A stretch of 64,000 nt of DNA from JAQBQB01 sp963846925. GTDB taxonomy: Bacteria; Gemmatimonadota; Gemmatimonadetes; Gemmatimonadales; Gemmatimonadaceae. The position numbers were made by a program, and so were the translations under genes. Numbering within the stretch: position 1 is the stretch's first letter; each line of letters begins with the position of its first letter. The stretch spans positions 186,001 to 250,000 of the forward strand of contig CAWJXW010000004.1 of NCBI GenBank assembly GCA_963846925.1. Reading direction: 5' to 3'. The notes below the pieces were generated by a model. The model was not told the origin of the DNA. It searched no databases and saw only the letters and a list, made by a program, of their open reading frames with translations. Positions 39,672 to 48,288 of this stretch are shown in pieces.

Positions 39672-39700
39672 ACAGTAAACAGGACTGTAACTTCGATCAA
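39672..39700 (-). promoter_or_regulatory. Candidate sigma-70 promoter for the rpmJ-rpmB operon
   Basis: On the minus strand TTGATC (39700-39695) and TACTGT (39677-39672) are separated by 17 bases. Transcription would start near 39665 and pass through the terminator-like hairpin before rpmJ. The -10 matches the consensus at the first two and last positions only. Confidence 0.45.
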
Positions 39701-39778
39701 GGGGAGGAACACGGAGCCGGGCCCGGCCGAGGTACTCGCCAACTCCAGCCCGCTCCCATCGCCGTCTTTCGGCGAGCG

Positions 39779-40507
39779 CTAAGAGCCCAGCTCGAGACCG
39801 ACGGCCTGCATCGCCTGCCGACGGTCGGATGCTCCAGTCACCATCCTCCCGACCACGACGTACCGCGCCCCAGCGGCGGCGGCCTCTCTCGGCGTGACGA
39901 CGCGCGCCTGGTCGTGCGAACCTCCGCCCGCGGCTCGAACCCCCGGTACGAGGATCGACAAACGATCGCCGAAGCGCTGCGAAACCGCGCGGGCCTCGTT
40001 GCCGCCGCACACCACGCCGTGGACGCCTGCCTCCGCCGCGGCCTCGGCGAGGCGCAGGACCTCGGCGTCCACGTCGAGGCTGGGACCTCGTCCCCACGCT
40101 TCCGCCACCGCCTCGGCGCTCAGCGACGTGAGCACCGTGACCGCGAGAACGCGACACCCGCCGCCGGCGTCTCGGGCGGCGTCCGCCGCCGCCCGCAGCA
40201 TCGCCGCCCCGCCGGACGCGTGGACCGTGACGAGGGACGCTCCCAATTTCGCCGCGTTGCGCACTCCTCCCGCGACCGTATTCGGGATGTCGTGGAACTT
40301 GAGGTCGAGAAAAACCTCTCGTCCTTGCTCGCGAATCGCGGCGACAACGGAGGGTCCGGCCGCGGTGAAGAGCTCGTTGCCGACCTTGTAGAACCCGCAC
40401 GTTTCGCCGAGCTCGCTCACGAGAGCCATGGCCGCGGATGCCGTCGGCACGTCGAGCGCGACGATCGGCGTCGCGTTCAGCCGTCTCGCTTCTGCCGTTT
40501 TCGTCAC
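39779..40507 (-). CDS. pyrF: Orotidine 5'-phosphate decarboxylase
   Basis: A 242-residue TIM-barrel enzyme that decarboxylates OMP to UMP. Seen are the start motif PIVALDVPTASAAM, the catalytic block VFLDLKFHDIPNTVAGGV (Asp-Lys-His-Asp) and VGRMVTGASDRRQAMQ near the phosphate site. GTG at 40507 overlaps the pyrD TGA as GTGA and fixes the start. Confidence 0.93.
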   Translation of the reverse strand: MTKTAEARRLNATPIVALDVPTASAAMALVSELGETCGFYKVGNELFTAAGPSVVAAIREQGREVFLDLKFHDIPNTVAGGVRNAAKLGASLVTVHASGGAAMLRAAADAARDAGGGCRVLAVTVLTSLSAEAVAEAWGRGPSLDVDAEVLRLAEAAAEAGVHGVVCGGNEARAVSQRFGDRLSILVPGVRAAGGGSHDQARVVTPREAAAAGARYVVVGRMVTGASDRRQAMQAVGLELGS

Positions 40508-41454
40508 GCCAGTCCCTCGAGAGTCCCGACAAGATCCGAAATTCGCGTGACGCCGTGTGCGTCGCACCAGGCCGACATTTCCTTGACCACGCGCATCGGC
40601 GCGCGCGGATCTCGAAGCGCGGCGGTCCCGATGCCCACGAGCGACGCTCCGGCCAGGATGTACTGGAGCGCGTCAGACCCGCTGGCGACGCCGCCGACGC
40701 CGAGGATCGGAACAGGTACCGCTCGTCGCACGCGCCAGGTCGCGAGGACGCCGACGGGCAGGATCGCCGGGCCGCTCACGCCGCCGGTGCCAAAGCCGAG
40801 CGCAGGGCGTCGCCGGTCGACGTCGATCAGCAATCCGGGAATCGTGTTCACGACGCTGATCGCATCCGCTCCCGCGTCGACGGCGATCTTCGCCGCGTCG
40901 CCGATCCGCTCCAGCATCGGCGAGAGCTTCACGAACACGGGGCGTCGGGTTTCGCGCCGCGCGCGCTCCACGACTGCCCGCAGCGCCAGCGGATCAGCGC
41001 CGAACTCCATGCCGCCAGCTTTCACGTTGGGGCAGCTCACGTTCAACTCGTACGCGTCGATCGCGGGCGCGTTCCCGTCGGCGAGGCCTGCTTCGAGCCC
41101 CGCGACCACCGTCGGATAGTCGTCGACCGCGAACCCGACGACGTTGGCGATCTTCCGAGTCTCGGGCAGATGCGACGCCAGCCATGGCAGGTGCTCGCGG
41201 CGCACGGCGTCGAGGCCGGGGTTCGCCAGCCCGACCGCGTTGATCATCCCTCCCTCGAACTCCGCCACGCGCGGCGCGGGTGCGCCCGCGCGCGGCTCGA
41301 CGGAGACGGCCTTCGTCACGAAGCCGCCCAGGGCATCCAGGTCGACGACGCGATCCAACTCGGCGCCGTAGCCCGCGGTGCCGGAGGCGAGAACAACAGG
41401 ATTTTGAAATGTCAGTCCGCTCACGACGCTCTGGAGCGCCGGGCGCGAGGTCAC
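40504..41454 (-). CDS. pyrD: Dihydroorotate dehydrogenase, class 1B catalytic subunit
   Basis: A 316-residue FMN enzyme oxidising dihydroorotate to orotate. The catalytic cysteine is in YELNVSCPNVKAGGMEFG, and LTFQNPVVLASGTAGYG and GVGGVASGSDALQYILAGAS are class 1 blocks. Class 1B normally needs the Fe-S/FAD subunit PyrK, which is not in the window. Its start overlaps the amidase stop as ATGA. Confidence 0.92.
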   Translation of the reverse strand: MTSRPALQSVVSGLTFQNPVVLASGTAGYGAELDRVVDLDALGGFVTKAVSVEPRAGAPAPRVAEFEGGMINAVGLANPGLDAVRREHLPWLASHLPETRKIANVVGFAVDDYPTVVAGLEAGLADGNAPAIDAYELNVSCPNVKAGGMEFGADPLALRAVVERARRETRRPVFVKLSPMLERIGDAAKIAVDAGADAISVVNTIPGLLIDVDRRRPALGFGTGGVSGPAILPVGVLATWRVRRAVPVPILGVGGVASGSDALQYILAGASLVGIGTAALRDPRAPMRVVKEMSAWCDAHGVTRISDLVGTLEGLA

Positions 41455-42722
41455 CGGTTCTGGCTCCCGCCGGTACCGGCCTTTCCTCCGTCGACGCGTC
41501 GCTCGTAGGCGTCGAGGTATTGCTGCGCGCCGCTGGCGATGGCCGCGGCGATCGCGTCCTGCTTGGCCGGATCGGAGAGATAGCGCGCTTCGCGGCCGTT
41601 CGTGCCGAACCCGATCTCGACAAGGACCGCCGGCATGAACGCCGTCACGAGCACGCGAAACCCCGCTTGTTTGACGCCGCGGCTTGGCCCGGGCGAGATC
41701 GACGATAGGCGGCGCTGAATGATCTCGGCGAGCTGACTCGATTCACGCAGGTGCTCGTTCTGCTGCATGTCACTGAGAATGAAACTAAGCGGGTCGCCGG
41801 TGTCGAGTCCCGGGCCGGTCTGCTCGAAGCGGACGGCGGCGTTTTCCATGCGCTCCACGCGGCGCGCGTCTTCGGTGCGCGCCTCCGAGAGAAAGTAGGT
41901 CTCGACGCCGCGGGCGGCCTCAGGATCGGTCCACCCGAGGTTGGCGGCGTTGACGTGAATCGAGATGAACAGATCGCCGCCGTTCTTGTTGGCGATCCGG
42001 CCGCGGTCGTCGAGCGCGATGAGCGTGTCGCTCGTGCGGGTGTAAACGACCTCGAGTCCGCGCGCCTGGAGCCGCGCCCCGAGCTTCTTCGCCACGGCAA
42101 GGGTGATGTCCTTCTCGTAGATCTTCGGGCCGCCGCCGATCGGGCCCGTCATGCCGTTGTCGACTCCGCCGTGCCCCGCGTCGACGATCACCCTGAGCCG
42201 GCCGTGTTTCGACGCGGCGGGCGGGCGTCGCACGCCGTCGTCGTACTGGACCGAGGTCGTGAGTGGTTCACTCGTCTTCGCCGCCGAGGCCGATCGCTGA
42301 ACCACCGTTGGGGCCGCGATGTCGGTCGAGAACACGACGAGCTGGCGCGCCTCGGCATCCCATCGGGTGTTCGGGACGAACTCGGGGAATACTTCCGAAA
42401 CAACCTGAAGCGGCACCACGAGCCGTCCGGCGGCGACCGTGGGGGCGACGGTCAGCTGGCGAACCTCGCGGCCGACGCGCACGAGCCGAGAACCCACTTG
42501 GACTTGAACGCGCGCCCCCCATGCCTCGAGCGAATACCACGACGATGAGTCGTGATGGACGTCGACCCGCAGGATCGGCGCGAGCGCATCGGGGCGCAGC
42601 ATCGGACCGGCCGGTGTCGCGACCATCGCGACCCGGATCGAGCGACGCGCATCGCGGACGACGAGCGCCGGCGCCGGCGTTCCCTGAGACAACTGGAACG
42701 CCGCGAGCACGATTCCGATCAT
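41451..42722 (-). CDS. N-acetylmuramoyl-L-alanine amidase (Amidase_3)
   Basis: A 423-residue zinc amidase cutting between MurNAc and the stem peptide. The catalytic domain (residues about 175-405) shows VIVDAGHGGVDNGMTG, the Glu in YEKDITLAVAKKL and DLFISIHVNAANLG. Residues 20-140 form a beta-rich part resembling a stalk/AMIN-type wall-binding domain (VPLQVVSEVFPEF, NTRWDAEARQLVV). The N-terminus is hydrophobic but a poor signal peptide, so the true start may need checking. Start overlaps the smpB stop (ATGA). Confidence 0.88.
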   Translation of the reverse strand: MIGIVLAAFQLSQGTPAPALVVRDARRSIRVAMVATPAGPMLRPDALAPILRVDVHHDSSSWYSLEAWGARVQVQVGSRLVRVGREVRQLTVAPTVAAGRLVVPLQVVSEVFPEFVPNTRWDAEARQLVVFSTDIAAPTVVQRSASAAKTSEPLTTSVQYDDGVRRPPAASKHGRLRVIVDAGHGGVDNGMTGPIGGGPKIYEKDITLAVAKKLGARLQARGLEVVYTRTSDTLIALDDRGRIANKNGGDLFISIHVNAANLGWTDPEAARGVETYFLSEARTEDARRVERMENAAVRFEQTGPGLDTGDPLSFILSDMQQNEHLRESSQLAEIIQRRLSSISPGPSRGVKQAGFRVLVTAFMPAVLVEIGFGTNGREARYLSDPAKQDAIAAAIASGAQQYLDAYERRVDGGKAGTGGSQNR

Positions 42723-43234
42723 CGCGCGCGGGCCACGCGGGCCATTTCCCGCTCGGCGTCGCGCGTACGCTCGGTGTCGCGCTTGTCGTGGAGTTTCTTT
42801 CCCTTGGCGAGTGCGAGGGCCACTTTCGCAACTCCATTCTTGAAGTACAGCTCGAGCGGGACCAGGGTCAGTCCTTCGCGCTCTACGGCTCCTATCAAAC
42901 GACGTATTTCCTTGCGGTGGAGCAACAGTTTGCGGGTGCGTTCGGGCTCGTGATTCGAGTAACCCCCGCGTTCGTAGGGCGAGATGTGCAGGTTGAGCAG
43001 AAATGGCTCACCCTCCCGCACGATTCCGTACGCGTCGCTGATGTTCGCTCTACCGTCGCGGAGCGACTTGACCTCGGTGCCCACGAGCACGAGCCCCGCC
43101 TCGAAGGTCTCGAGGATGTGGTAGTCAAATCGCGCGCGCTTGTTGCGCGCGATGGACTGGATCTCGTTCTTCGCCGGGTCGGAGCGCGCGGACTTCTGAG
43201 CGGCGGCGGCTGACTTGGCGGGACGGGCTGGCAT
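42719..43234 (-). CDS. smpB: SsrA-binding protein SmpB
   Basis: A 171-residue tmRNA-binding protein for ribosome rescue. Core motifs are ARFDYHILETFEAGLVLVGT, EVKSLRDGRANISDAYG and LHISPYERGGYSNHEPERTR; the basic tail is KGKKLHDKRDTERTRDAERE. An Ala/Lys-rich extension of about 20 residues precedes the core. The ssrA gene is not in the window. It is first in the chain smpB-amidase-pyrD-pyrF. Confidence 0.95.
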   Translation of the reverse strand: MPARPAKSAAAAQKSARSDPAKNEIQSIARNKRARFDYHILETFEAGLVLVGTEVKSLRDGRANISDAYGIVREGEPFLLNLHISPYERGGYSNHEPERTRKLLLHRKEIRRLIGAVEREGLTLVPLELYFKNGVAKVALALAKGKKLHDKRDTERTRDAEREMARVARAR

Positions 43235-43282
43235 AGGACGACGGGGCGAGGGCGCGCGCGTCGGAGCCTCGCGCGTTGTCGC

Positions 43283-43311
43283 AACTTAGACGAGCCATCT
43301 TCGCGCAGCAA
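43283..43311 (-). promoter_or_regulatory. Candidate smpB promoter
   Basis: On the minus strand TTGCTG (43311-43306), a 17-base spacer and TAAGTT (43288-43283) lie 49 bases before the smpB ATG. The region is back-to-back with the tRNA-Leu promoter. Confidence 0.5.
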
Positions 43312-43322
43312 CACAGGATACG

Positions 43323-43351
43323 TTGACGCGTCCCTGAGGCGAGACTAGCTT
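43323..43351 (+). promoter_or_regulatory. Candidate tRNA-Leu promoter
   Basis: TTGACG (43323-43328), a 17-base spacer and TAGCTT (43346-43351) would start transcription around 43358, four bases before the mature tRNA. The -35 is one mismatch from consensus. Confidence 0.55.
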
Positions 43352-43361
43352 TGGTTGCTCT

Positions 43362-43445
43362 GCCGAAGTGGTGGAATTGGTAGACGCGCTGGCTTCAGGA
43401 GCCAGTGGGCGCAAGCTCGTGGGGGTTCGAGTCCCCCCTTCGGCA
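43362..43445 (+). tRNA. tRNA-Leu (anticodon CAG)
   Basis: A type II tRNA. The acceptor stem GCCGAAG pairs with CTTCGGC, followed by discriminator A. The D-loop region is GTGGAATTGGTAGAC. The anticodon stem CTGGC/GCCAG encloses TTCAGGA, so the anticodon is CAG reading CUG. A variable arm GGGCGCAAGCTC and the T-loop GTTCGAG complete the cloverleaf. CCA is not encoded. It ends 11 bases before the stop of a convergent gene, with no visible terminator. Confidence 0.96.
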
Positions 43446-43456
43446 CTCGAACAGCT

Positions 43457-44023
43457 CTATCGCGGCGCGGACCGCCCGACCAGTTCGCTGGGGGCGACGT
43501 TCTCAGGCAACGCGGCCGCACCGAACGTGGCGCGCAGCGCCTCGTTCGCCTCGGTGAGATACCCGAGCAGCAGTTCGCCGGCGCGAACGATGTTGTCGTC
43601 GCGGAGCTTGAAGCTGCCGCCACCGAACGCGAAGAGCGTTTGCCCCATTCGGGTCCACGTCGGAGCGCCGGCGCGCGACGCCAGGCCGTCGCGATACGCG
43701 CTCAGCCGAGCGTTGAACTGTCGCTCCGCCGTGTCGGTCTTGTCGGCGGCGATGCCGCGATCTCTCGCGAACGCCTCCGAGATCTCCCGCGCGACGATCG
43801 ACGCGGTGCGGTCGTCGAGCGCGTCCCTCTGCGCCGCGATCAAGCCGAGCGCGCGGCGAGCATAACGGAGCTCCCACGTCGCATGATCGACGTCGCCGCG
43901 CGTCGCGTTCTGAGTGAGCCATTCGATGTCGCGAAGCGCCGGCTCGACGAACAACGTCGCGACGTATCGTGCGGCCTTTCGCTGCGCGTCACGGTCCGCC
44001 CGCCACCGCGCAAAGATGGACAT
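43457..44023 (-). CDS. Hypothetical protein, 188 residues
   Basis: No family recognised. The protein starts MSIFARWRADRDAQRKAARY, is rich in Arg and Ala, mostly helical in appearance, with no signal peptide or membrane segment. It lies 3 bases after the Rrf2 regulator gene and is probably cotranscribed with aspA and that regulator. Steady third-position GC and the tight spacing support a real gene. Confidence 0.6.
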   Translation of the reverse strand: MSIFARWRADRDAQRKAARYVATLFVEPALRDIEWLTQNATRGDVDHATWELRYARRALGLIAAQRDALDDRTASIVAREISEAFARDRGIAADKTDTAERQFNARLSAYRDGLASRAGAPTWTRMGQTLFAFGGGSFKLRDDNIVRAGELLLGYLTEANEALRATFGAAALPENVAPSELVGRSAPR

Positions 44024-44026
44024 GGG

Positions 44027-44518
44027 TCAGGACTGGAGAACCGGCAGCGCGCGCGCGTCCGGTTCGACGACCGCCGGCGGCAGACCGACGCGCGACCGAA
44101 CCTCGCCCTCTTCCGCCAGCAGATCGGCGAGACACACACCGCCGAGCACATCGTCGATCTTGCGCTGGAGGAGCATCCAGACGGGGCGAATGCTGCAGTT
44201 GTGCGACGACGAGCACCGCTCTTCACCGACCGGATGCGAGACACAGTGAAGATCGAACGTCATGGTCTCGGAAGCCTCGATCACGTCGCGGATCGAGATC
44301 TGGTCCGCCGGCCGAGCCAGGGCGTAGCCTCCGCGCGCGCCGCGCGTGCTGCGGACGAGGTTGGCCCGTCGCAGCCGGAGAAGAATCTGCTCGACGTAGT
44401 CGGGCGGCAGGCGCTCGAGGTCGGCGATCTCGCGGCCCGTGATCGGGCCCTCCGACGCCCGACGCGCCAGGTGGAGCCCGCAAATGACTCCGTACTCCGC
44501 AAGCGTAGTGATGCGCAT
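44027..44518 (-). CDS. Rrf2-family transcriptional regulator with three cysteines
   Basis: A 163-residue winged-helix regulator starting MRITTLAEYGVICGLHLARR at ATG 44518. The DNA-binding part is ITGREIADLERLPPDYVEQI, and the wing includes RGARGGYALARP. Three cysteines in the region LHCVSHPVGEERCSSSHNCS are spaced C-x9-C-x5-C and could hold an Fe-S cluster as in IscR/NsrR, although IscR has C-x5-C-x5-C. It sits 73 bases after aspA and may control its own operon. Confidence 0.87.
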   Translation of the reverse strand: MRITTLAEYGVICGLHLARRASEGPITGREIADLERLPPDYVEQILLRLRRANLVRSTRGARGGYALARPADQISIRDVIEASETMTFDLHCVSHPVGEERCSSSHNCSIRPVWMLLQRKIDDVLGGVCLADLLAEEGEVRSRVGLPPAVVEPDARALPVLQS

Positions 44519-44591
44519 CGATTTCCAATCTAAGCTCGGGGGTGGGCACCGGTCAGTCCGCGCGCGAGCCCCCCGCCGGTGACGACCCGGA

Positions 44592-46016
44592 TCAGCCGCC
44601 GGCCGAAACGCCGTGCGTGCCACCCGGAACGCCGATCTCGGTCATTTTGCGAAGGTCGAGTACCTCGTCGGCCTCGTCGGGCGGCAGGATCCCATCGCGC
44701 TTGACGAGATCACGAATCAGGATGCCCTCCTTCACCGACTGCTTGCTGATCTCCGCGGCGCGCGCGTAGCCGATTTGTGGAGCGAGCGCCGTAGCCAGGG
44801 CAGCGGAGCGTTCGACCCAGTACGCGCACATCTCGCGGTTGGCCTGAATGCCTTTGATGCAGCGCTCGGTGAGCGCGTTCGTCGCATTGGTGAGAATGCG
44901 CATCGCGAGCAGGACGTTGAATCCGATCACCGGCATCATGACGTTCAGCTCGAGCTGACCGTGCTCAGACGCGATGGCCACCGTCGTGTCCAGTCCCATC
45001 ACCTGGAAGCAGACCTGGTTCACCATCTCCGGAATCGACGGATTGATCTTGCCGGGCATGATCGACGATCCCGGCTGTACCGGGGGGAGCGTTATCTCGT
45101 CGATTCCGGTGCGCGGCCCCATCACCATGAGCCGCAGGTCGCTGGCGATCTTGCTCAGGTCGATCGCCAGCACGCGGAGCGCGGCGCTGAACCCGGCCAC
45201 GTCTCCCATGCTCTGCATGAGCTGAATTCGATCCGCCCCCTCGCGGAGCGACAGTCCGGAGATCTCCTGGAGGTGGCGGACCATGAGGGGCGGGTATTCC
45301 GCCTCGACGGTGACGCCTGTGCCGACGGCGCTGCCGCCGATGCCGAGGTCGCGCAGATAGTCCGCCGCTTCGGTCACGCGACGCATGCCGCGCGCGATCG
45401 AGCCGGCGTAGGCGGTGAACTCCTGCCCGAGACGAATGGGCATCGCGTCCTGCAGGTGAGTGCGCCCGGCCTTCACGATGTCGTCGAACTCTTTGCCCTT
45501 GTCGGACAGCGCGCGGCGCAATCCCTCGAACGCCCCCGAGAGCGCGTCGAGCTGCGAGAGACACGCGAGTCGAATCGCCGTCGGGATCGTGTCGTTCGTC
45601 GACTGCGCCATGTTGACGTGATCGTTCGGATGCACCGGCGCGTACTCGCCGCGTTTTCCTCCGAGGATCTCGTTGGCGCGGTTCGCCAGCACCTCGTTCG
45701 CGTTCATGTTGTGCGACGTGCCCGCGCCGGCCTGATACGGGTCGACGATGAAATGCTCTCGATGCTTGCCGCCCAGCACTTCGTCGGCCGCGGCGATGAT
45801 GGCGTCGGCGAGGCGCGCATCGAGGCGACCCGTTTCCTTGTGCGTCAGCGCCGCCGCCTTCTTGATCCACACCTGCGCGATGACGAACGGTTCGAGCGGC
45901 AGGAGTCCGCTGATCGGAAAGTTCTGCTTGGCGCGGAGCGTCTGGACGCCGTACATCGCGTCGGAGGGGACGTCGAGCGGGCCAAGCGGGTCCTTTTCGC
46001 GACGCGTATCAGGCAT
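44592..46016 (-). CDS. aspA: Aspartate ammonia-lyase
   Basis: A 474-residue member of the aspartase/fumarase family, converting aspartate to fumarate and ammonia. The signature GSSIMPGKINPSIPEMV is present, together with AGAGTSHNMNANEVLANRAN and HPNDHVNMAQSTNDTIPTA. The opening EKDPLGPLDVPSDAMYGVQT favours aspartase; a class II fumarase is the alternative. Its start overlaps the DUF4149 gene by 8 bases. Confidence 0.88.
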   Translation of the reverse strand: MPDTRREKDPLGPLDVPSDAMYGVQTLRAKQNFPISGLLPLEPFVIAQVWIKKAAALTHKETGRLDARLADAIIAAADEVLGGKHREHFIVDPYQAGAGTSHNMNANEVLANRANEILGGKRGEYAPVHPNDHVNMAQSTNDTIPTAIRLACLSQLDALSGAFEGLRRALSDKGKEFDDIVKAGRTHLQDAMPIRLGQEFTAYAGSIARGMRRVTEAADYLRDLGIGGSAVGTGVTVEAEYPPLMVRHLQEISGLSLREGADRIQLMQSMGDVAGFSAALRVLAIDLSKIASDLRLMVMGPRTGIDEITLPPVQPGSSIMPGKINPSIPEMVNQVCFQVMGLDTTVAIASEHGQLELNVMMPVIGFNVLLAMRILTNATNALTERCIKGIQANREMCAYWVERSAALATALAPQIGYARAAEISKQSVKEGILIRDLVKRDGILPPDEADEVLDLRKMTEIGVPGGTHGVSAGG

Positions 46017-46614
46017 GATGAGAGGGTTCTAATTTCGTTTGGAAGGTTCGTCGCATGGCGTTCCCGCCCACGAGACGCCGCGCAACGGAAACGGCGAGAC
46101 CCAGCGCTGCAAGCATCGCGACGCCAAGAACTGCGACGCTCAGGGCGTGCAGGCGGCCGAAGTCGACGCGCCGAGGATCGCTGGCGGACAGCGCGTCGAC
46201 CGGCTGGCCGATGCTGGCGCGCAGCTTGTCGATCCGCTGGCCGATCTGAAGCACCCAGATGCAGGCGAGGCCGACGAATAGACCGACGCCGGCACGCCGG
46301 CCAGCCGCGCGCGCGCCGCCAAAATGGACCACGTCATTCAGGTCGGGAGCCCGCGAACCTGGAGTCCAGTGCGCGGTGAAGATCGCGTTCTGGGCAATTG
46401 CCTCGAGCAGCCCGACAACCAACGAGATCACGACGCCGCCCCACAGAAGCGCGGGCAAGACGCGCCCGACGACGTCACCCGCGGTCGTGCGGCTCGGCAG
46501 CACGGCGAACAACGCCGGCGCGACGACCGCGGCGAACAACAGCGCCGCGCCGAGCCAGAAGCTCAACGCCACCAGCTCGACGACAAGCGACAACGAGCGG
46601 GGCGGCGGTTCCAT
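46009..46614 (-). CDS. DUF4149-type membrane protein
   Basis: A 201-residue integral membrane protein with four hydrophobic segments (LVVELVALSFWLGAALLFAA, LLWGGVVISLVVGLLEAIA, VGLFVGLACIWVLQIG, SVAVLGVAMLAALGLAVSVA). The layout matches the DUF4149/TMEM205-like group; function is unknown. It lies 3 bases after the MBL hydrolase gene. Confidence 0.7.
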   Translation of the reverse strand: MEPPPRSLSLVVELVALSFWLGAALLFAAVVAPALFAVLPSRTTAGDVVGRVLPALLWGGVVISLVVGLLEAIAQNAIFTAHWTPGSRAPDLNDVVHFGGARAAGRRAGVGLFVGLACIWVLQIGQRIDKLRASIGQPVDALSASDPRRVDFGRLHALSVAVLGVAMLAALGLAVSVARRLVGGNAMRRTFQTKLEPSHHA

Positions 46615-46617
46615 GCG

Positions 46618-47259
46618 TTAGTGTCGCACCGGGCGAGCGACACCGAGGAGGAACGGATTCGTCGCACGCTCGCGTCCAATAGTCGTCGCCGGTCCGTGGC
46701 CAGGGTACACCACGAAATCGTCGTCCAGCTCGCAGATGCGCGCCAGAGATTCCTCCATCGCGCGTGGATCCGCCAACGGCAGATCGGTGCGTCCGATCGA
46801 GCCGGCGAACAGCAGATCGCCGCCGAGGACGACCCCGTTTCCATGAAAGACGACGTGCCCGGGCGCGTGACCTGGCACGTGCATCACCGAGAACGTCAGC
46901 CCTCCCACGGAGAGCGAATCGCCGTCGACGAGCTCTCTGTCCGGCGCCGGCGGCATCTCGAACTGCACACCGTATTGCACGGCTGCCTGCGGCGCCCGCG
47001 CCAGCGTGGGCGCGTCGGCAGGGTGCATGTACACGGGGACCGGCCACTCCCGCGTCACGCCGGCGACCGCGCCGACATGGTCGAGGTGCGCGTGCGTCAA
47101 CCACACGGCGTCGAGCGTGGCGCCCGAGGCGCGGATCCATTTCACGACGCGATCGGGCTCCGCTCCCGGATCGACGACGACGGCGCGACGCGTCGCCTCG
47201 TCGATCACGAGATACGTGTTCTCCTGAAACTCGCCGACCGTCGCCGCCAGGATCTTCAC
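46618..47259 (-). CDS. Metallo-beta-lactamase-fold hydrolase (glyoxalase II-like)
   Basis: A 213-residue MBL-fold enzyme. Metal ligands are in LTHAHLDHVGAVAG, VMHVPGHAPGHVVFH, the Asp in VLGGDLLFAGSIGRTDLP and the late VVYPGHGPATTIG. The pattern is that of YcbL/GloB-type thioester hydrolases. Its start overlaps the trxB stop as ATGA, hinting at a link with low-molecular-weight thiol metabolism. Confidence 0.87.
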   Translation of the reverse strand: MKILAATVGEFQENTYLVIDEATRRAVVVDPGAEPDRVVKWIRASGATLDAVWLTHAHLDHVGAVAGVTREWPVPVYMHPADAPTLARAPQAAVQYGVQFEMPPAPDRELVDGDSLSVGGLTFSVMHVPGHAPGHVVFHGNGVVLGGDLLFAGSIGRTDLPLADPRAMEESLARICELDDDFVVYPGHGPATTIGRERATNPFLLGVARPVRH

Positions 47260-48245
47260 GCCGTGTAGCCTCCCATGCCCACGATCGGCTCGCTCGGATG
47301 GCCGTCCGCGCGAGCCTTGAGATATTTCTCGACGGCGATCGCCGCCGTCGTCGCGTCGCCGACGGCCGTCGTCACCTGTCGCGTGAGCTGCGAACGAACA
47401 TCGCCCGCGGCAAAGAGCCCGCGGACGCTCGTCTCCATGTTCGGGTCGGTTCGGAAGTAGCCCATGTCGTCGTGCTCGACGTGCTCGGCCACGATTCCCG
47501 TGTTCGGCCGGAAGCCGATGAACACGAACATTCCCGTCGCCGCGAGATCCCTCGTCACTTCGGTCGTGACGTCGCGCAGACGCAGGTTGTTCACGAGGCC
47601 TTGCTCGTCCGCCTGCACCTCGTCGACGACGGTGTTCCAGATGACTTCGACCTTGGGGTTCGCGAACAGGCGCTGTTGCAGGATCTTCGACGCGCGCAAC
47701 TCGTCGCGGCGATGAATGAGATAGACCTTGTCGGCGTACCGCGTGAGGAAGTCCGCTTCTTCGGTCGCGGCGTCGCCGCCGCCCACCACGGCGATCGTCT
47801 GCTTCCGGAAGAACGCGCCGTCACAGATCGCGCAATAGGACACGCCCTTCCCCGCGTACTCGATCTCGCCGGGGATGCCGAGCTTGATCGGCGTGCCGCC
47901 CGCGGTGATGATCACCGCCGGCGAGTAGTAGACGTCGCCCGAATCCGTTCGCGTGGAAAATGTCCCGTCGGCGCACCGCTCGACGTGATCGACGTGCACG
48001 CCCGTCCGGATCTCCGCGCCGAACTTGGCGGCGTGATCGGCGAACTTCTGGGCGAGATCCTGTCCGAGGATATGGTCGAAGCCCGGATAGTCTTCGATGA
48101 GCTCGGTGTTCAGCAGCTCGCCGCCTGGAAAACCCTTCTCCAGGATGACGGCCTTGAGCATCGCGCGCCCGGCGTACAGTCCGGCGCACATCCCCGCGGG
48201 GCCCGCTCCGATGATTACGACGTCGTAATTGTAGGTAGTCCCCAT
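47256..48245 (-). CDS. trxB: Thioredoxin-disulfide reductase
   Basis: A 329-residue FAD/NADPH enzyme that keeps thioredoxin reduced. The FAD site is VVIIGAGPAGMCAGLYAGRA, the redox pair is SYCAICDGAFF (CxxC), the NADPH site is IAVVGGGDAATEEADFL and the C-terminal FAD motif is GLFAAGDVRSQLTRQVTTAV. The ATG at 48245 was chosen because it places the FAD motif at the usual distance; the longer reading adds unrelated residues. Confidence 0.93.
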   Translation of the reverse strand: MGTTYNYDVVIIGAGPAGMCAGLYAGRAMLKAVILEKGFPGGELLNTELIEDYPGFDHILGQDLAQKFADHAAKFGAEIRTGVHVDHVERCADGTFSTRTDSGDVYYSPAVIITAGGTPIKLGIPGEIEYAGKGVSYCAICDGAFFRKQTIAVVGGGDAATEEADFLTRYADKVYLIHRRDELRASKILQQRLFANPKVEVIWNTVVDEVQADEQGLVNNLRLRDVTTEVTRDLAATGMFVFIGFRPNTGIVAEHVEHDDMGYFRTDPNMETSVRGLFAAGDVRSQLTRQVTTAVGDATTAAIAVEKYLKARADGHPSEPIVGMGGYTA

Positions 48246-48288
48246 GATGATAAAATGTAGCCGAGGCGGGAACGGCCTTTCGCATCGC

